64,000 bases of DNA from Xenopus tropicalis (taxonomy: Eukaryota; Chordata; Amphibia; Anura; Pipidae), in contig NC_030679.2 of NCBI RefSeq assembly GCF_000004195.4, positions 26,711,712 through 26,775,711 of the forward strand. Direction: 5' to 3'. Positions 31,340 to 42,869 of this stretch are shown piece by piece. The position numbers and the translations under genes were made by a program. How positions within the stretch are numbered: position 1 is the first letter of the stretch; each line of letters opens with the position of its first letter. A model generated the notes under the pieces. The model was given only the letters and a program-made list of their open reading frames with translations, had not been told where the DNA came from and searched no databases.

Positions 31340-32362
31340 GAAGGCATAGCTATCCCTTTACCAACTAAAAAGTGAGTAAATTCTTCTTCACGTTCCTAAA
31401 ATGTAAAAAAACCCAAAAAACTTTATTCAATGCTGCTACCCTATCCACACAGACGGGCACTCAGACATGCCCTGTAAGTGTGACAGCATCTCAGAGCACT
31501 CAGAGCACCAGCACTGCCACCAACACCAGAGCGAGGAAGCACCAGGGGCCATGGAGCACATAGTGATACGAGATAGGGATTGTTATCAAGTGTAAGAATC
31601 ACAAGGTGTTTTCTATGTAGTTGCTTCAAAACAGGAATAAAAGAACCCCTATTTGTTTTAACCTGTTCCAATTATAAACCTTCAATACCTGCCCGTGTCT
31701 AGAGAAGCTTACAGATAAACCTTTAGTCTTATCATCAACATCTACCACTTCACATAACACTGTACCACTTGCACTCCATGTTCAGGCACAATGGTAGGAG
31801 CAGGCAGTTAGTGCAGGTGCTTAAAAGGTTTCACCACAAAAAAAAAAAGAACCCAAAGAGGATGCCCTTTAAAACAATGTAGGTCTATCAATGTTCTGCT
31901 TTCATATATACATGTATACATTTTACAGTCACATATATGGACTGGTGCATTTGTACATTAAAACATATGCATATAGTTTATCAGTTCTTGTCAAATACTT
32001 TTTTGGGGGGCATTGTTGTGGTTCGGGATTTGCCAGGAACAAAACAAATCATGAAATTGGTGTGGTGGAAGTTATCACCAGCTATAACCAATGTCACTTT
32101 TTTTTAAGACATGATAGGCAAAGATCATAAAAAAAAATACCTGCACACCTGTTTTGAAGTTTCTGAATATAAAGATTAAGAAAGAGCTGATAGAACTGTA
32201 TTATCTTTAAAGCATTCATATTTTGCGGTGAAGACTTGTAAGCACCTGCGCGAAATGTTTGTTTCTAAGAACAGTTTTGTCTGCAAATGGAGTGCAAGTG
32301 GCATAGTGGTAGGTAAAGTGGTAGATGTGATGGTTAGACTAAGGTTTATGCTTTTCTACATA
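31340..32362. other. No gene seen
   Basis: A minus-strand open frame at 31441-31671 has no supporting splice sites. Nothing else is recognised. Confidence 0.35.
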
Positions 32363-32363
32363 C

Positions 32364-32549
32364 AGATACGGGATGTATTACCCTGAGTGCTCAGTGACCT
32401 GGGCTTTAGTGGATAAAGTGGATCTTTCCGTAATTTGAATCTCCGTAGCTTAAGCCTGCTAAAAAATATTTAAACATTAAATAAACCCAATAAGTCTATT
32501 TTGCCTCCAGTAAGGATTAATTATATCTTAGTTGGGATCAAGTACAGGT
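32364..32549 (-). mobile_element. M1 MITE, half copy
   Basis: From ATACGGGATGTATTACCC to GTTGGGATCAAGTACAGG. It abuts the next M1 element head to tail. Confidence 0.8.
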
Positions 32550-33328
32550 ACAGGTATTGGACCCCTTATCCAGAAACCCATTATCCAGAAAGTTCTGAAT
32601 TACGGAAAGGCTATCACTTATAGACTCTGTTGTAATCAAATAATTTACATTTTTAAAAATAGTTCTTTTTTCTCTGTAATAATAAAACAGTACCTGTACT
32701 TGATCCCAACTAAGATATAATTACCCCTTATTGGGGGCAGAACAGCCCTATTGGGTTTATTTAATGGTTAAATGATTCCCTTTTCTCTGTAATAATAAAA
32801 CAGTACCTGTACTTGATCCCAACTAAGATATAATTACCCCTTATTGGGGGCAGAACAGCCCTATTGGGTTTATTTAATGGTTAAATGATTCCCTTTTCTC
32901 TGTAATAATAAAACAGTACCTGTACTTGATCCCAACTAAGATATAATGACCCCTTATTGGGGGCAGAACAGCCCTATTGGGTTTATTTAATGGTTAAATG
33001 ATTCCCTTTTCTCTGTAATAATAAAACAGTACCTGTACTTGATCCCAACTAAGATATAATTACCCCTTATTGGGGCAGAACAGCCCTATTGGGTTTATTT
33101 AATGGTTAAATGATTCTCTTTTCTCTGTAATAATAAAACAGTACCTGTACTTGATCCCAACTAAGATATAATTACCCCTTATTGGTGGCAAAACAATCCT
33201 ATTGGGGTTAATTACTGTTTAAATAATTTTTTTAGTAGACTTAAGGTAGGAGATCTGAATTACGGAAAGACCCCTTATCCGGAAAACCCCAGGTCCCGAG
33301 AATTCTGGATAACGGGTCCCATAACTGT
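32550..33328 (+). mobile_element. M1 MITE expanded by an internal 113-bp array
   Basis: Both ends are present (ACAGGTATTGGACCCC and GGGTCCCATAACTGT). The middle is amplified, making the element about twice its normal length of roughly 330 bp. Confidence 0.93.
32671..33235 (+). repeat. 113-bp tandem array, about five units
   Basis: TCTCTGTAATAATAAAACAG recurs at 32671, 32784, 32897, 33010 and 33122. Each unit includes GATCCCAACTAAGATATAAT and GGGCAGAACAGCCCTATTGG. Confidence 0.95.
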
Positions 33329-33391
33329 ACTGTTTTACTATTACAGAGAAAAAGGAAAACACTTTTAAAAGTAAAAATGATTACCCTACTG

Positions 33392-34016
33392 CAGTGATCC
33401 CCAACCAGTGGCACGGTGGCAACATGTTGCTCACCAACCCCTTGGATGTTGCTCTCAGTGCCCCCAAACCAGGGAGTTATTTTTGAATTCCTGACTTGGG
33501 GGCAAGTTTTGGTTGAATAAAAACAAGATTTCCTACCAAATAAAGCCTCCTGTAAGCTGATAGTGTGCATAGAGGCTGCCTAATAGCCAATCACAGCCCT
33601 TATTTGGCTCCTCCATGAACTTTTATGGTGCTTGTGTTGCTCTCCAAGGGGCCAATTCACTAAAGGTCGTTAACACTTATCGCATAGGTTTTTGCGATAT
33701 TTGCATCGCATTGTGGTAATTATTGAATAGAAATAATGCTAACGCATGATTCACAAACACATATGAAGCGTTAAACGTGTAAAATATTGCGGTAATCTGT
33801 GCATATTTATCAGATAAACAACAACAATAACATCCCTTCTTAATTCTGGCAAGTTTCCTTTTAGTGAATCGTTCGTTAATTCTCAAAAAATAAGAAGTGA
33901 TAATATTTTTAACGCATGCTATAAATATCACTCGTTTTTTTGGACTTAGTGAATCGGGCCTCAAGTCTTTTTACATTTGACTGTGGCTCACGAGTAAGAA
34001 AGATTGGGGATCCCTG
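33392..34016. mobile_element. hAT-type MITE interrupted by a second MITE
   Basis: Left CAGTGATCCCCAACCAGTGG; right GATTGGGGATCCCTG. Inner sequence (GTTGCTCACCAACCCC, GGGGGCAAG) matches the family at 36789-37093. The 8-bp flanks CCCTACTG and CCCTAAGT agree only partly. Confidence 0.85.
33651..33962. mobile_element. Palindromic MITE nested in the hAT element
   Basis: GGGGCCAATTCACTAAAGG left and GACTTAGTGAATCGGGCC right, with CAAG repeated at the junctions. It shares AACGCATGATTCACAAACAC-type words with 11263-11869. Confidence 0.85.
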
Positions 34017-34260
34017 CCCTAAGTGGATGGGTGAGTGCGGGTAGTTGAACAACAGCCTGAGGGATATAGGGTGGACTTTTTAGCTGATTTTGGGTTCTTC
34101 TCTCTATAATGGGTACCTAGATGGGTCTGTTTGGTACAGTTGGGCTGAGTGCAATTTAATGTGATTAATTCTGATTTCTGTGGATCTGGACCTGTTTTCC
34201 CCTGAAATTCACTTTCTTTTGTAAATTGTAGCTCAGCAAGAGCCAGGGGGGATAAATATA

Positions 34261-35893
34261 CAGTGGTGTGAAAAGCTATTTGCCCCCTTCCTGATTTCTT
34301 ATTCTTTTGCATGTTTGTCACACTTAAATGTTTCTGCTCATCAAAAACCGTTAACTATTAGTCAAAGATAACATAATTGAACACAAAATGCAGTTTTTAA
34401 ATGAAGGTTCACATTATTAAGGGAGAAAAAAAACTCCAAATCTACATGGCCCTGTGTGAAAAAGTGATTGCCCCCCTTGTTAAAAAATAACTTAACTGTG
34501 GTTTATCAATTTCAATTTTCAATTTCAATATCAATTTCTGTAGTCACCCCCAGGCCTGATTACTGCCACACCTGTTTCAATCAAGAAATCACTTAAATAG
34601 GAGCTACCTGACACAGAGAAGTAGACCAAAAGCACCTCAAAAGCTAGACATCATGCCAAGATCCAAAGAAATTCAGGAACAAATGAGAACAAAAGTAATT
34701 GAGATCTATCAGTCTGGTAAAGGTTATAAAGCCATTTCTAAAGCTTTGGGACTCCAGCGAACCACAGTGAGAGCCATTATCCACAAATGGCAAAAACATG
34801 GAACAGTGGTGAACCTTCCCAGGAGTGGCCGGCCGACCAAAATTACCCCAAGAGCGCAGAGACAACTCATCCGAGAGGCCACAAAAGACCCCAGGACAAC
34901 ATCTAAAGAACTGCTGGCCTCACTTGCCTCAATTAAGGTCAGTGTTCACGACTCCACCATAAGAAAGAGACTGGGCAAAAACGGCCTGCATGGCAGATTT
35001 CCAAGGCGCAAACCACTTTTAAGCAAAAAGAACATTATGGCTCGTCTCAATTTTGCTAAAAAACATCTCAATGATTGCCAAGACTTTTGGGAAAATACCT
35101 TGTGGACCGATGAGACAAAAGTTGAACTTTTTGGAAGGTGCGTGTCCCGTTACATCTGGCGTAAAAGTAACACAGCATTTCAGAAAAAGAACATCATACC
35201 AACAGTAAAATATGGTGGTGGTAGTGTGATGGTCTGGGGTTGTTTTGCTGCTTCAGGACCTGGAAGGCTTGCTGTGATAGATGGAACCATGAATTCTACT
35301 GTCTGCCAAAAAATCCTGAAGGAGAATGTACGGCCATCTGTTCGTCAACTCAAGCTGAAGCGATCTTGGGTGCTGCAGCAGGACAATGACCCAAAACAAA
35401 CCAGCAAATCCACCTCTGAATGGCTGAAGAAAAACAAAATGAAGACTTTGGAGTGGCCTAGTCAAAGTCCTGACCTGAATCCTATTGAGATGTTGTGGCA
35501 TGACCTTAAAAAGGCGGTTCATGCTAGAAAACCCTCAAATAAAGCTGAATTACAACAATTCTGCAAAGATGAGTGGGCCAAAATTCCTCCAGAGCGCTGT
35601 AAAGGACTCGTTGCAAGTTATCGCAAACGCTTGATTGCAGTTATTGCTGCTAAGGGTGGCCCAACCAGTTATTAGGTTCAGGGGGCAATTACTTTTTCAC
35701 ACAGGGCCATGTAGGTTTGGATTTTTTTTCTCCTTAAATAATAAAAACCCTCATTTAAAAACGGCATTTTGTGTTTACTTGTGTTATCTTTGACTAATAG
35801 TTAAATGTGTTTGATGATCAGAAACATTTTGTGTGACAAACATGCAAAAGAATAAGAAATCAGGAAGGGGGCAAATAGTTTTTCACACCACTG
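34261..35893 (+). mobile_element. Tc1/mariner element, family 2, structurally intact
   Basis: 1633 bp with TA at both flanks (34259-34260 and 35894-35895). Ends are CAGTGGTGTGAAAAGC and GTTTTTCACACCACTG, within inverted repeats of about 200 bp or more (ATTTGCCCCCTTCCTGATTT and its complement). One uninterrupted transposase gene lies inside. Confidence 0.97.
34653..35675 (+). CDS. Tc1-family DD34E transposase, 340 aa, uninterrupted
   Basis: Cut-and-paste transposase that would bind the terminal inverted repeats and insert at TA. Residues 1-110 form the paired-like DNA-binding region with two helix-turn-helix units (GYKAISKALGLQRTTV near 24-39). A GRPTK linker lies at 59-63 and a basic PRRKP stretch near 117-121. 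The catalytic triad is complete: D153 (WTDETKVELFG), D244 (LQQDNDPKQ) and E279 ([13 protein letters not shown]), spaced as DD34E. The Gly-rich YGGGSVMVWG box is at 187-196. The length of 340 residues is normal. The start at 34653 lies about 390 bp inside the element, as usual. It is one of the few long reading frames here without damage. Whether it is active is untested. Confidence 0.97.
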   Translation: MPRSKEIQEQMRTKVIEIYQSGKGYKAISKALGLQRTTVRAIIHKWQKHGTVVNLPRSGRPTKITPRAQRQLIREATKDPRTTSKELLASLASIKVSVHDSTIRKRLGKNGLHGRFPRRKPLLSKKNIMARLNFAKKHLNDCQDFWENTLWTDETKVELFGRCVSRYIWRKSNTAFQKKNIIPTVKYGGGSVMVWGCFAASGPGRLAVIDGTMNSTVCQKILKENVRPSVRQLKLKRSWVLQQDNDPKQTSKSTSEWLKKNKMKTLEWPSQSPDLNPIEMLWHDLKKAVHARKPSNKAELQQFCKDEWAKIPPERCKGLVASYRKRLIAVIAAKGGPTSY

Positions 35894-35895
35894 TA

Positions 35896-36780
35896 AATGG
35901 TCCCCACTGGCCCTATGGCATCTTACAGCAGCCCCTCTGGCATTTGTCAGAATCCACAGAATCCACTCTGCTGCACGGCTCTTTTTTATAGCTCAGGTTT
36001 TTAAATAGAGGCACCTTTCTACATCATATAGACAAAGGGAGAGGTGAGTGGGCCAAACGAGGGCAGTTGTGGGGGGGGGGGTGGGGTGCTTTTGTACCTG
36101 GGGGGTGGGTTTCCTTAATTGTAAGAACAATTTATATATACTTTCCAAGTTAAAGGCTTAAAGTTATATACAGTACCAGCAGCCCCTGGGATTGCACTAT
36201 GCAGCCAGCAAAGGTTGTTTTGGGCCACTGATTTGCCTTCTGTGATTTTAAGTAATATAGAATACAGAATTTTAAGACTTTTACAGCAGTATCAGTGTGC
36301 CTATGAGCCCAAGTAAATCCCAAGGCTAATTCAATGCCAATATGTTTAGCTGCCTGTAAGATTTCCCCCCCCAGGCCTGCCTACTCTTTGGGAAAAAAAT
36401 GCACCAGGCCTAGAAATGTACTTATATTTAACCGAGATCTATTGGACAGAATTAGGCTTGCACTTATATAGAAATTCAACAATACCTAACCCAATGCAAG
36501 GGATCCCTGCATGTAGAAGCGGCAGTGCCAAGGCCTGTTGGACACAAGAACAGCTCACTTTAAATATCAAATCTCAGGAAACAAAACATTATCCCCCTCT
36601 TGACCTAACCTTATATTAAAGTATTTTGCAGCATGACAGAGCAGGGCTCTCATATAAAGAACAGAAACAGCCACAGTCATGGCACTATGCTGGGAGCTCC
36701 CTGTTTCCCCAGGAGAGACTCCATACTGGCGGCTATGTGTGAGAGGCCTGAGGCCTGCATAAAGCTATATAAACTAGAAA
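35896..36780. other. No gene seen
   Basis: Intergenic DNA with a G-run at 36070-36090. Nothing is supported. Confidence 0.4.
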
Positions 36781-36788
36781 GTCTGCTG

Positions 36789-37093
36789 TAGGGATCCCCA
36801 ACCTTTTTTTTTTTATCAGTGAGCAACATTTAAATGTAAAAAATGTTGGGGAGCAACACAAGCATGAAAAAATGTCCTAGGGGATTACCAATAAAGGGCT
36901 GTGATTGGGTATTTGATAGCCCAATGATGACTGGCAGACTACAGGAGGCTCTGTTCGACATTACACATGGTCTTTATGCCTCCAAATCTTGTCTTCAAGT
37001 CAGAAATTCAAAAATAAAAACCTGCTTTGAGGCCATTGGGAGCAACATCAGAAGGGTTGGTGTTGCTCACAAGCCATTGGTTGGGGATCACTG
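36789..37093. mobile_element. hAT-type MITE with 8-bp target duplication
   Basis: Ends TAGGGATCCCCAACC and GGTTGGGGATCACTG. Flanks GTCTGCTG (36781-36788) and GTCTACTG (37094-37101) differ at one base. Confidence 0.9.
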
Positions 37094-37417
37094 GTCTACT
37101 GAGATCTCTGCTATACTCTATTTTGCACTCTATTTAGAAACTCAACTTTAATTTCAAGGAAAGCCCCACTCTTTGCAAAAAAAAAAGTGTTGCTTTTTTA
37201 TTTCCAAATTTGCGATTGTTAGCTTCACTTGTTTGATGGTGAAAAAAAAACTCCGATAAAACTAGGACTCTGTGCAAGTCCAGGACAGCTGCTCATACTT
37301 GTGGGAAATTGTGGGGAAGGCAATACAGTTTTCTGACCAATTCATTTAGAAACAGTCATATGTAGTACAGGAGTAGGCACAACAACCTAGACAGCTAAAA
37401 TATCAACACTATGCTAT

Positions 37418-37742
37418 ACAGGTATCCCTTATCTGGAAATCTGTTATCCAGAAAGCTCCGAATTACAGAAAGCCCGTCTCCCATAGACTCCATTTTAATC
37501 AAATAATTCAGAATTTTAAAACTGATTTTCTTTTTCTCTGTAGTAATAAAACAGTACCTTGTAATCGATCCCATCTAAGATATAATTAATCCTTATTGGA
37601 TGCAAAACAATCCTATTGGGTTTAATTAATGTTTTATTGATTTTTAAGTAGACTTAACATATGGAGATCCAAATTATGAAAAGACCCCTTATCCGGAATA
37701 CCCTTGGTCCCGAGCATTCTGGATAACGGGTCCTATACCTGT
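37418..37742 (+). mobile_element. M1 MITE, full-length single-unit copy
   Basis: ACAGGTATCCCTTATCTGG to GGGTCCTATACCTGT. It has one unit only, about 325 bp. Confidence 0.93.
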
Positions 37743-37744
37743 AT

Positions 37745-38645
37745 TTGGCCGCAACATGCTATAATTGGGATAGAAAGTAGGCAACTCCAAACAGACACCA
37801 TTTCTCAGTTAAGCAATAACACCCTTCAAACACTCCCTAAAATCTCACCTGTTTAGAGAATCCTATGTGATGCACCCAGAATCACCAGAAGAACATACCA
37901 TAAAAAATGTCAGTTACTGACTAAGTAGGCAAAATATATATGAATAATATAATATATTATATGAATAATAAATGCACAATTGTGTTAATGTAAAAGAAAG
38001 GAAAAGTGTGTAGACAACCTTCACTGATACCGTTTGCTAATAATATGCCCATATGTCCCATTGTATGGACAGGAGTGCCATCTGGAGGTTGCATGTGGAG
38101 TTGATTTGAATTGAGAAAGTAGTGAATAAGAGAACACTATTATCTTTTATGTTTTATTACCAGTATGTCTAAAACAATGGTAGTATTATATCTATAATTA
38201 AATGCTGTGCAGTTTGTAAATTCCAGAGATTTCTTATCTGTGTCTAAAGAGGAGATTTTAGGGGTCATTTACAAACTGGAAGGCAGGGTGTTGCTTTGGG
38301 CCTACAATACGTGCTGTATTCATGATACACAGAGGGAGGGTGGTGCGTAGGCATCCCTCTCCTGCCCCCTGACGTGCAAGTTAGGGAATGGTAGTGGCAG
38401 CAGGCTGCAATGTAGCACCGTACTCACTATATACCCCTTGGCGGGCAGTAAGGATAGGGTTGGCCTGTGTCTGCCTGTGTCTGCTGAAATCTGCACCTGG
38501 GTGCTCTCTACATGAGAACGAAGGGGTGTGTTCATAGTCAATTAATTCTTTTAAATGTTCTTGTTACAATCAGTTCAGCAGGAATGTACCTGGAAATACT
38601 CTTTTTTAGACTAAGCTGAACTGAATCAATGCTTGTTTTAATAAA
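37745..38645. other. No gene seen
   Basis: AT-rich intergenic DNA. Short open frames lack splice support. Confidence 0.4.
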
Positions 38646-38655
38646 TGCTTTAGAT

Positions 38656-38852
38656 CAATGGTTCTTAACCTTCCTAACGCTGCGACCCTTTAATACAGTT
38701 CCTCATGTTGTGGTGACCCCCAACCATAGAGGAGCGGAGTCTCGGTTCCTAAGACCATCGGAAATATTTATTTTCCAATGGTCTTAGGCGACCCCTATGA
38801 AAGGGCCGTTGGACCCCCAAAGGGGTCACGACCCACAGGTTGAGAACCGCTG
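38656..38852 (+). mobile_element. SPIN-type hAT MITE
   Basis: Left CAATGGTTCTTAACCTTCC, right CACAGGTTGAGAACCGCTG. A perfect 8-bp target duplication CTTTAGAT lies at 38648-38655 and 38853-38860. The inner hairpin TAAGACCATCGGAAA/TTTTCCAATGGTCTTA matches the SPIN ('Space Invaders') hAT family as I remember it, a family reported as horizontally transferred among tetrapods including Xenopus. The family call is from memory. Confidence 0.88.
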
Positions 38853-38861
38853 CTTTAGATA

Positions 38862-39888
38862 GTGAGTGAAAATGAACCGTCTTGACCAAGGGCACAACAT
38901 TATCCTACATGCAGTTCTAAGGCATTTGTGGATAGAGTATTCCTTTAAATAAGAACAACATTTTGCAGTTTGCAATGTTATATTAGATTGCACATTTTTA
39001 CTCCACATATTATATTTTTAAGGCCTGCTTAATGGTGGCATGTTTTTATGTTGCCAATAATGAAATTCAGTTATATGTTTTATAACCTACACTGCAAACT
39101 GGTGCAAACTATAAAATTCACAATCTTTCATCCACTACTCGTGGGGTGACTAAATGGACAGCATTTAATTGGAACATCCAATAGTCCAAATCACCCTTCT
39201 GTTAGTAACCTAGTTACTGTTACTAACCTAGTTATTGTTATTAACCTAGAGATTCCCCATTCACTGCCAGTCTGTTGAAGCAGTAAGGTCCAATGCCTAT
39301 ACAATCACATGCATTATTATTATTAATAATAATCACAGACTCATAAACTGCCTATCTCAGAAATCCTTTAGGCAACTGCCAAACTGAATCTTGTGCAAAT
39401 CATCCATTTTTATATATTTGGATATTACAGAGAGCAAGTAGGATCACATTTAACCCACAAATGTAGCAAAAATAATGAATCATTTTGGTCATTTTATTGA
39501 TAATTAGGGGGGCATTTACTAGTGATCTTATTTTTTTTCCAATCTGTGTGTTTTAGCATTAAAACATGAATTTTTTTGTTGAAAAAAAAACACAACTTTT
39601 GTGTGATTTATTTAGCGTAGAAACCACAAAAACCATTAATAATAAACTTCGCCATCTAAAAGCTGTTGAGGTGATGTAGAAGTCAATGGGAGCAGATCTA
39701 GGCCAATTGTAACAATCTGTATTAAATTCCCACAAAGATGGAATAACATAAAAACCACTAAAATTGGTTGGTTTTAATTCTGAATAACCAACACGTGCTG
39801 CTTAATCCTTGACTTTATGGTACCTGCGCTACAGCTTACGTATGGCACACCACAGGTTTTACACATTAGTAAATATAGTACATGTGTA
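38862..39888. other. No gene seen
   Basis: AT-rich. A short repeat of TAACCTAGTTA lies at 39200-39250. A remnant of a GGGGCATTTACT-ended MITE may start at 39509. Nothing else is supported. Confidence 0.4.
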
Positions 39889-39890
39889 GT

Positions 39891-40155
39891 ACAGGTATGG
39901 AACCCACTACCCAGAATGCTTGGAACCTGGGGTTTTCCTTATAATGGATCTTTCCGTAATTTGGATCTCCATACCTTAAGGATTAATTGTATCTTAGTTG
40001 GGATCAAGTAGAAGTAATGTTTTTATTATTACAGAGAAAAAGGAAATCATTTTTAAAAGTTATAATTATTTGCTTATAATGGAGTCAATGGGAGATGGCC
40101 TTTTCGTAATTCGGAACTTTCTGGATAACAGGTTTCCGGATAACAGATCCCATAC
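39891..40155 (-). mobile_element. M1 MITE with an internal deletion
   Basis: ACAGGTATGGAACCCACTA to GGATAACAGATCCCATAC. It lacks the CCCAATAGG segment present in other copies. Confidence 0.9.
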
Positions 40156-40159
40156 ATAT

Positions 40160-41248
40160 TGCAATTCATAAAATGTCTTAGGTTTTGCAGTAACTGTATT
40201 TCTGAATTCTTTTGATTCTGCCTCAAATCTACATGTAATATAACGTGATTCTACATATTTCTAAAAACTTCATGTTTCTCGAAATTTGCTAAATCGCAAA
40301 AATTCGCAAAACACATTGAAGTTAACGGGCAACTTTTTTTACTTCACAACTTTGCAGTCTATGGGCGTTTTTTGTGGTAAAACCTGGCAGAAATTTTTAT
40401 CACTTCTAACCAACTTTCTTTTTTAGCTTTTGTAAGAGGAAATTCCCTAATGTTGGGGATCTCTTTGCAACAAATGTAATTGGATTTGATTCTGTAACTG
40501 AAGAAAACAATGGATCACCCAGCAAAATTGCTATATACTTCACAATTAGATTTTGAATCTGATAAAGTTGATTAATAAATGTGGTAATAAACTTAATTTC
40601 ACCTGTATTTTCCTTTTTCTTTTGGTCAGCTCCTATCATATTTTTCTGCCCCTTGGAAAGGCAGCATCAGCTGTTCAATTGTGTAACCTCTTTGCAAAAA
40701 CCTATAGCGCAGTGCAAATTCTTGTAAAATGAACTCCTCTGTATCGCTGCATACCCACACCCACTGCCCAATAGGCCCAACACAATGCCATGTACTTTCC
40801 AAAGCTGGTAAGTCTGTATATACCCCAGCAGGCAGGGAGGCTTAGGCAAAAGGTTTTAGCTTTAGTGCAGGAAATCAAAGGGAAATGAGGGACTTTTCAG
40901 TAAGAATCCAGGACTGCGGGTTGAGCTGACAAAAGAGGGACTGTCCTGTAAAAATCAGGACAGTTGGGAGGTATGGTCTGGTATAGTATTAATGGGCTGG
41001 TGGGAAGTGGCCTTAGAGATGCTGTTGCATTGTGGCCTATGGAGTAAAGCAATATTGTAGCTCCTTCCAATCATTAGAGTTCAGTATGTACAATATAGTA
41101 GGTAGGATGCCCTCATATCTGTGTCTATGGCTCCCTTTGAATTTTAGCCCCATCATATACATAATAACCAAGTAATTCCCACAGCAGAACCCACTCTGAC
41201 AACCCCCTGCAAGGATATTAACCCATCCAGTTCTTCAATTAAACCTTT
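40160..41248. other. No gene seen; one transposon end
   Basis: At 40945-40976 CAGGACAGTTGGGAGGTATGG matches the right end of the element at 56705-57740. Other open frames are unsupported. Confidence 0.4.
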
Positions 41249-41250
41249 AT

Positions 41251-41513
41251 ACAGGTATAGGACCCGTTATCCAGAATGCTTGGGACCAAGGGTATTCCGG
41301 ATAAGGGGTCTTTCTGTAATTTGGATCTCCATACCTTAAGTCTACTAAAAAATCAATAAAACATTAATTAAACCCAACAGGATTTGTTTGCATCCAATAA
41401 GGATTATGTATATCTTAGTTGGGATCAGTTACAAGGAGTCTATGGGAGACAGGCTTTCCGTAATTCAGAGCTTTCTGGATAATGGGTTTCCGGATAAGGG
41501 ATTTCATACCTGT
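41251..41513 (-). mobile_element. M1 MITE, internally deleted
   Basis: ACAGGTATAGGACCCGTTAT to TTTCATACCTGT. Confidence 0.92.
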
Positions 41514-41829
41514 ATCAGCAACGGCACTCAGTTTTACCCCACCCTTGCCCATTTTGAGCAGACCCAAGCAGTATTAATTACCCCATCACACTATTGGTCA
41601 GGCATTCAAAAAAAAACACAGAGACATGTTTATGGGAAAGCCTGTTGATGGGCACAGGATTTATTCCAATTTATAGCCAATTAGGTTTGGGCATTCCTAA
41701 CAGCTAATGATTCAGAGGAAGGCAAAAAACCCTCATCTGAGGGTAAAAAATTCCTTCCTGACTCCTAGAAACGGCAGTCGGTTTTACACCCTGAATCATG
41801 GCTTGTATATAGACACAACTAAACCATCT

Positions 41830-42365
41830 CCTACACATGCCCCTCTACACACACCCCACCCTTCTACACTTTCCCCACCCCTCTACGCACCCATCCGCCC
41901 ACCCCTCTACGCACCCACCCACCCATCCGCCCACCCCTCTACGCACCCATCCGCCCACCCCTCTACGCACCCACCCACCCATCCGCCCACCCACCCGCCA
42001 ACCCACACACCCACCCATCCGACCACCCACCCACCCATCCGCCCACCCAAGCCCATCCGCCCACCCACCCACCAGCCCACCCACCCACCAGCCCAACCAC
42101 CCACCCGCCCAACCGCCCAACCGCCCAACCGCCCACCCGCCCAACCGCCCACCCACCCACCCACCCGCCCAACCGCCCACCCGCCCACCCGCCCAACCAC
42201 CCACCCGCCCACCCGCCCAACCACCCACCCGCCCACCCGCCCAACCACCCACCCGCCCACTCGCCCAACCACCCACCCATCCGCCCACCCTCCCACCCAC
42301 CCAACCGCCCACCCACCCACCCATCCGCCCACCCCTCTACGCACCCACCCATCTGCCCACCCACT
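41830..42365. repeat. C-rich CCCACC/CCGCCCAA minisatellite
   Basis: Degenerate 4- to 20-bp units such as ACCCACCCGCCCAACC, almost without G on the plus strand. The left part has CCCCTCTACGCACCCATCCG units, repeated again near 42332. The minus strand is a run of GGG tracts separated by 1-4 bases. Long Pro/His/Thr frames (plus) and Gly/Trp/Val frames (minus) are by-products. The array follows a dispersed-repeat end at 41690-41790. Confidence 0.96.
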
Positions 42366-42869
42366 ACAATAATAAAGGATATCAGGGAACAGTGTGAGGT
42401 TGATGACAGCATCCGCCCCTGAGAAGACTTCTGGTGGAACGCTGAAAAAAAAATAAGAAAAGGGTTAGAAATTGTTAAAAAAATAATATATATAATTTCT
42501 ATCTGGAATGGCGCCTTTAATTTGTGAATTGTTAACCTGGCACAAGTTTAGTTTCCATTGGAAAACCCTTTTCCAAAGGTGGATATCTAAGCCAGAGCTA
42601 CAGCTGCCCTTATGAGAGTTACCATACTGCTCTTCTAATTGACCTAGAATTGGAATTGATGTATGTAACACTGGCTAGATCTAAACCCCGAGTCCACAAC
42701 CTAGTACAACCTAAAGGCAGCCATACTTTGTCCTATCAAGTATGCTCTCTGATTGATCAGCCCACAAGCAGAAGGAGCAGAGAGTGTACTAGGGGCCATT
42801 CTAGCTATAGTTACTTTTCTGTTGTTCCAAGGACTTGGTAGACAGCCTAATTGATTGGAACGGCAGGAA

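Noticed and set aside
41707..42412. Long Pro/His/Thr (plus) and Gly/Trp/Val (minus) reading frames
   Set aside because: By-products of the C-rich array, which lacks stop codons on either strand.
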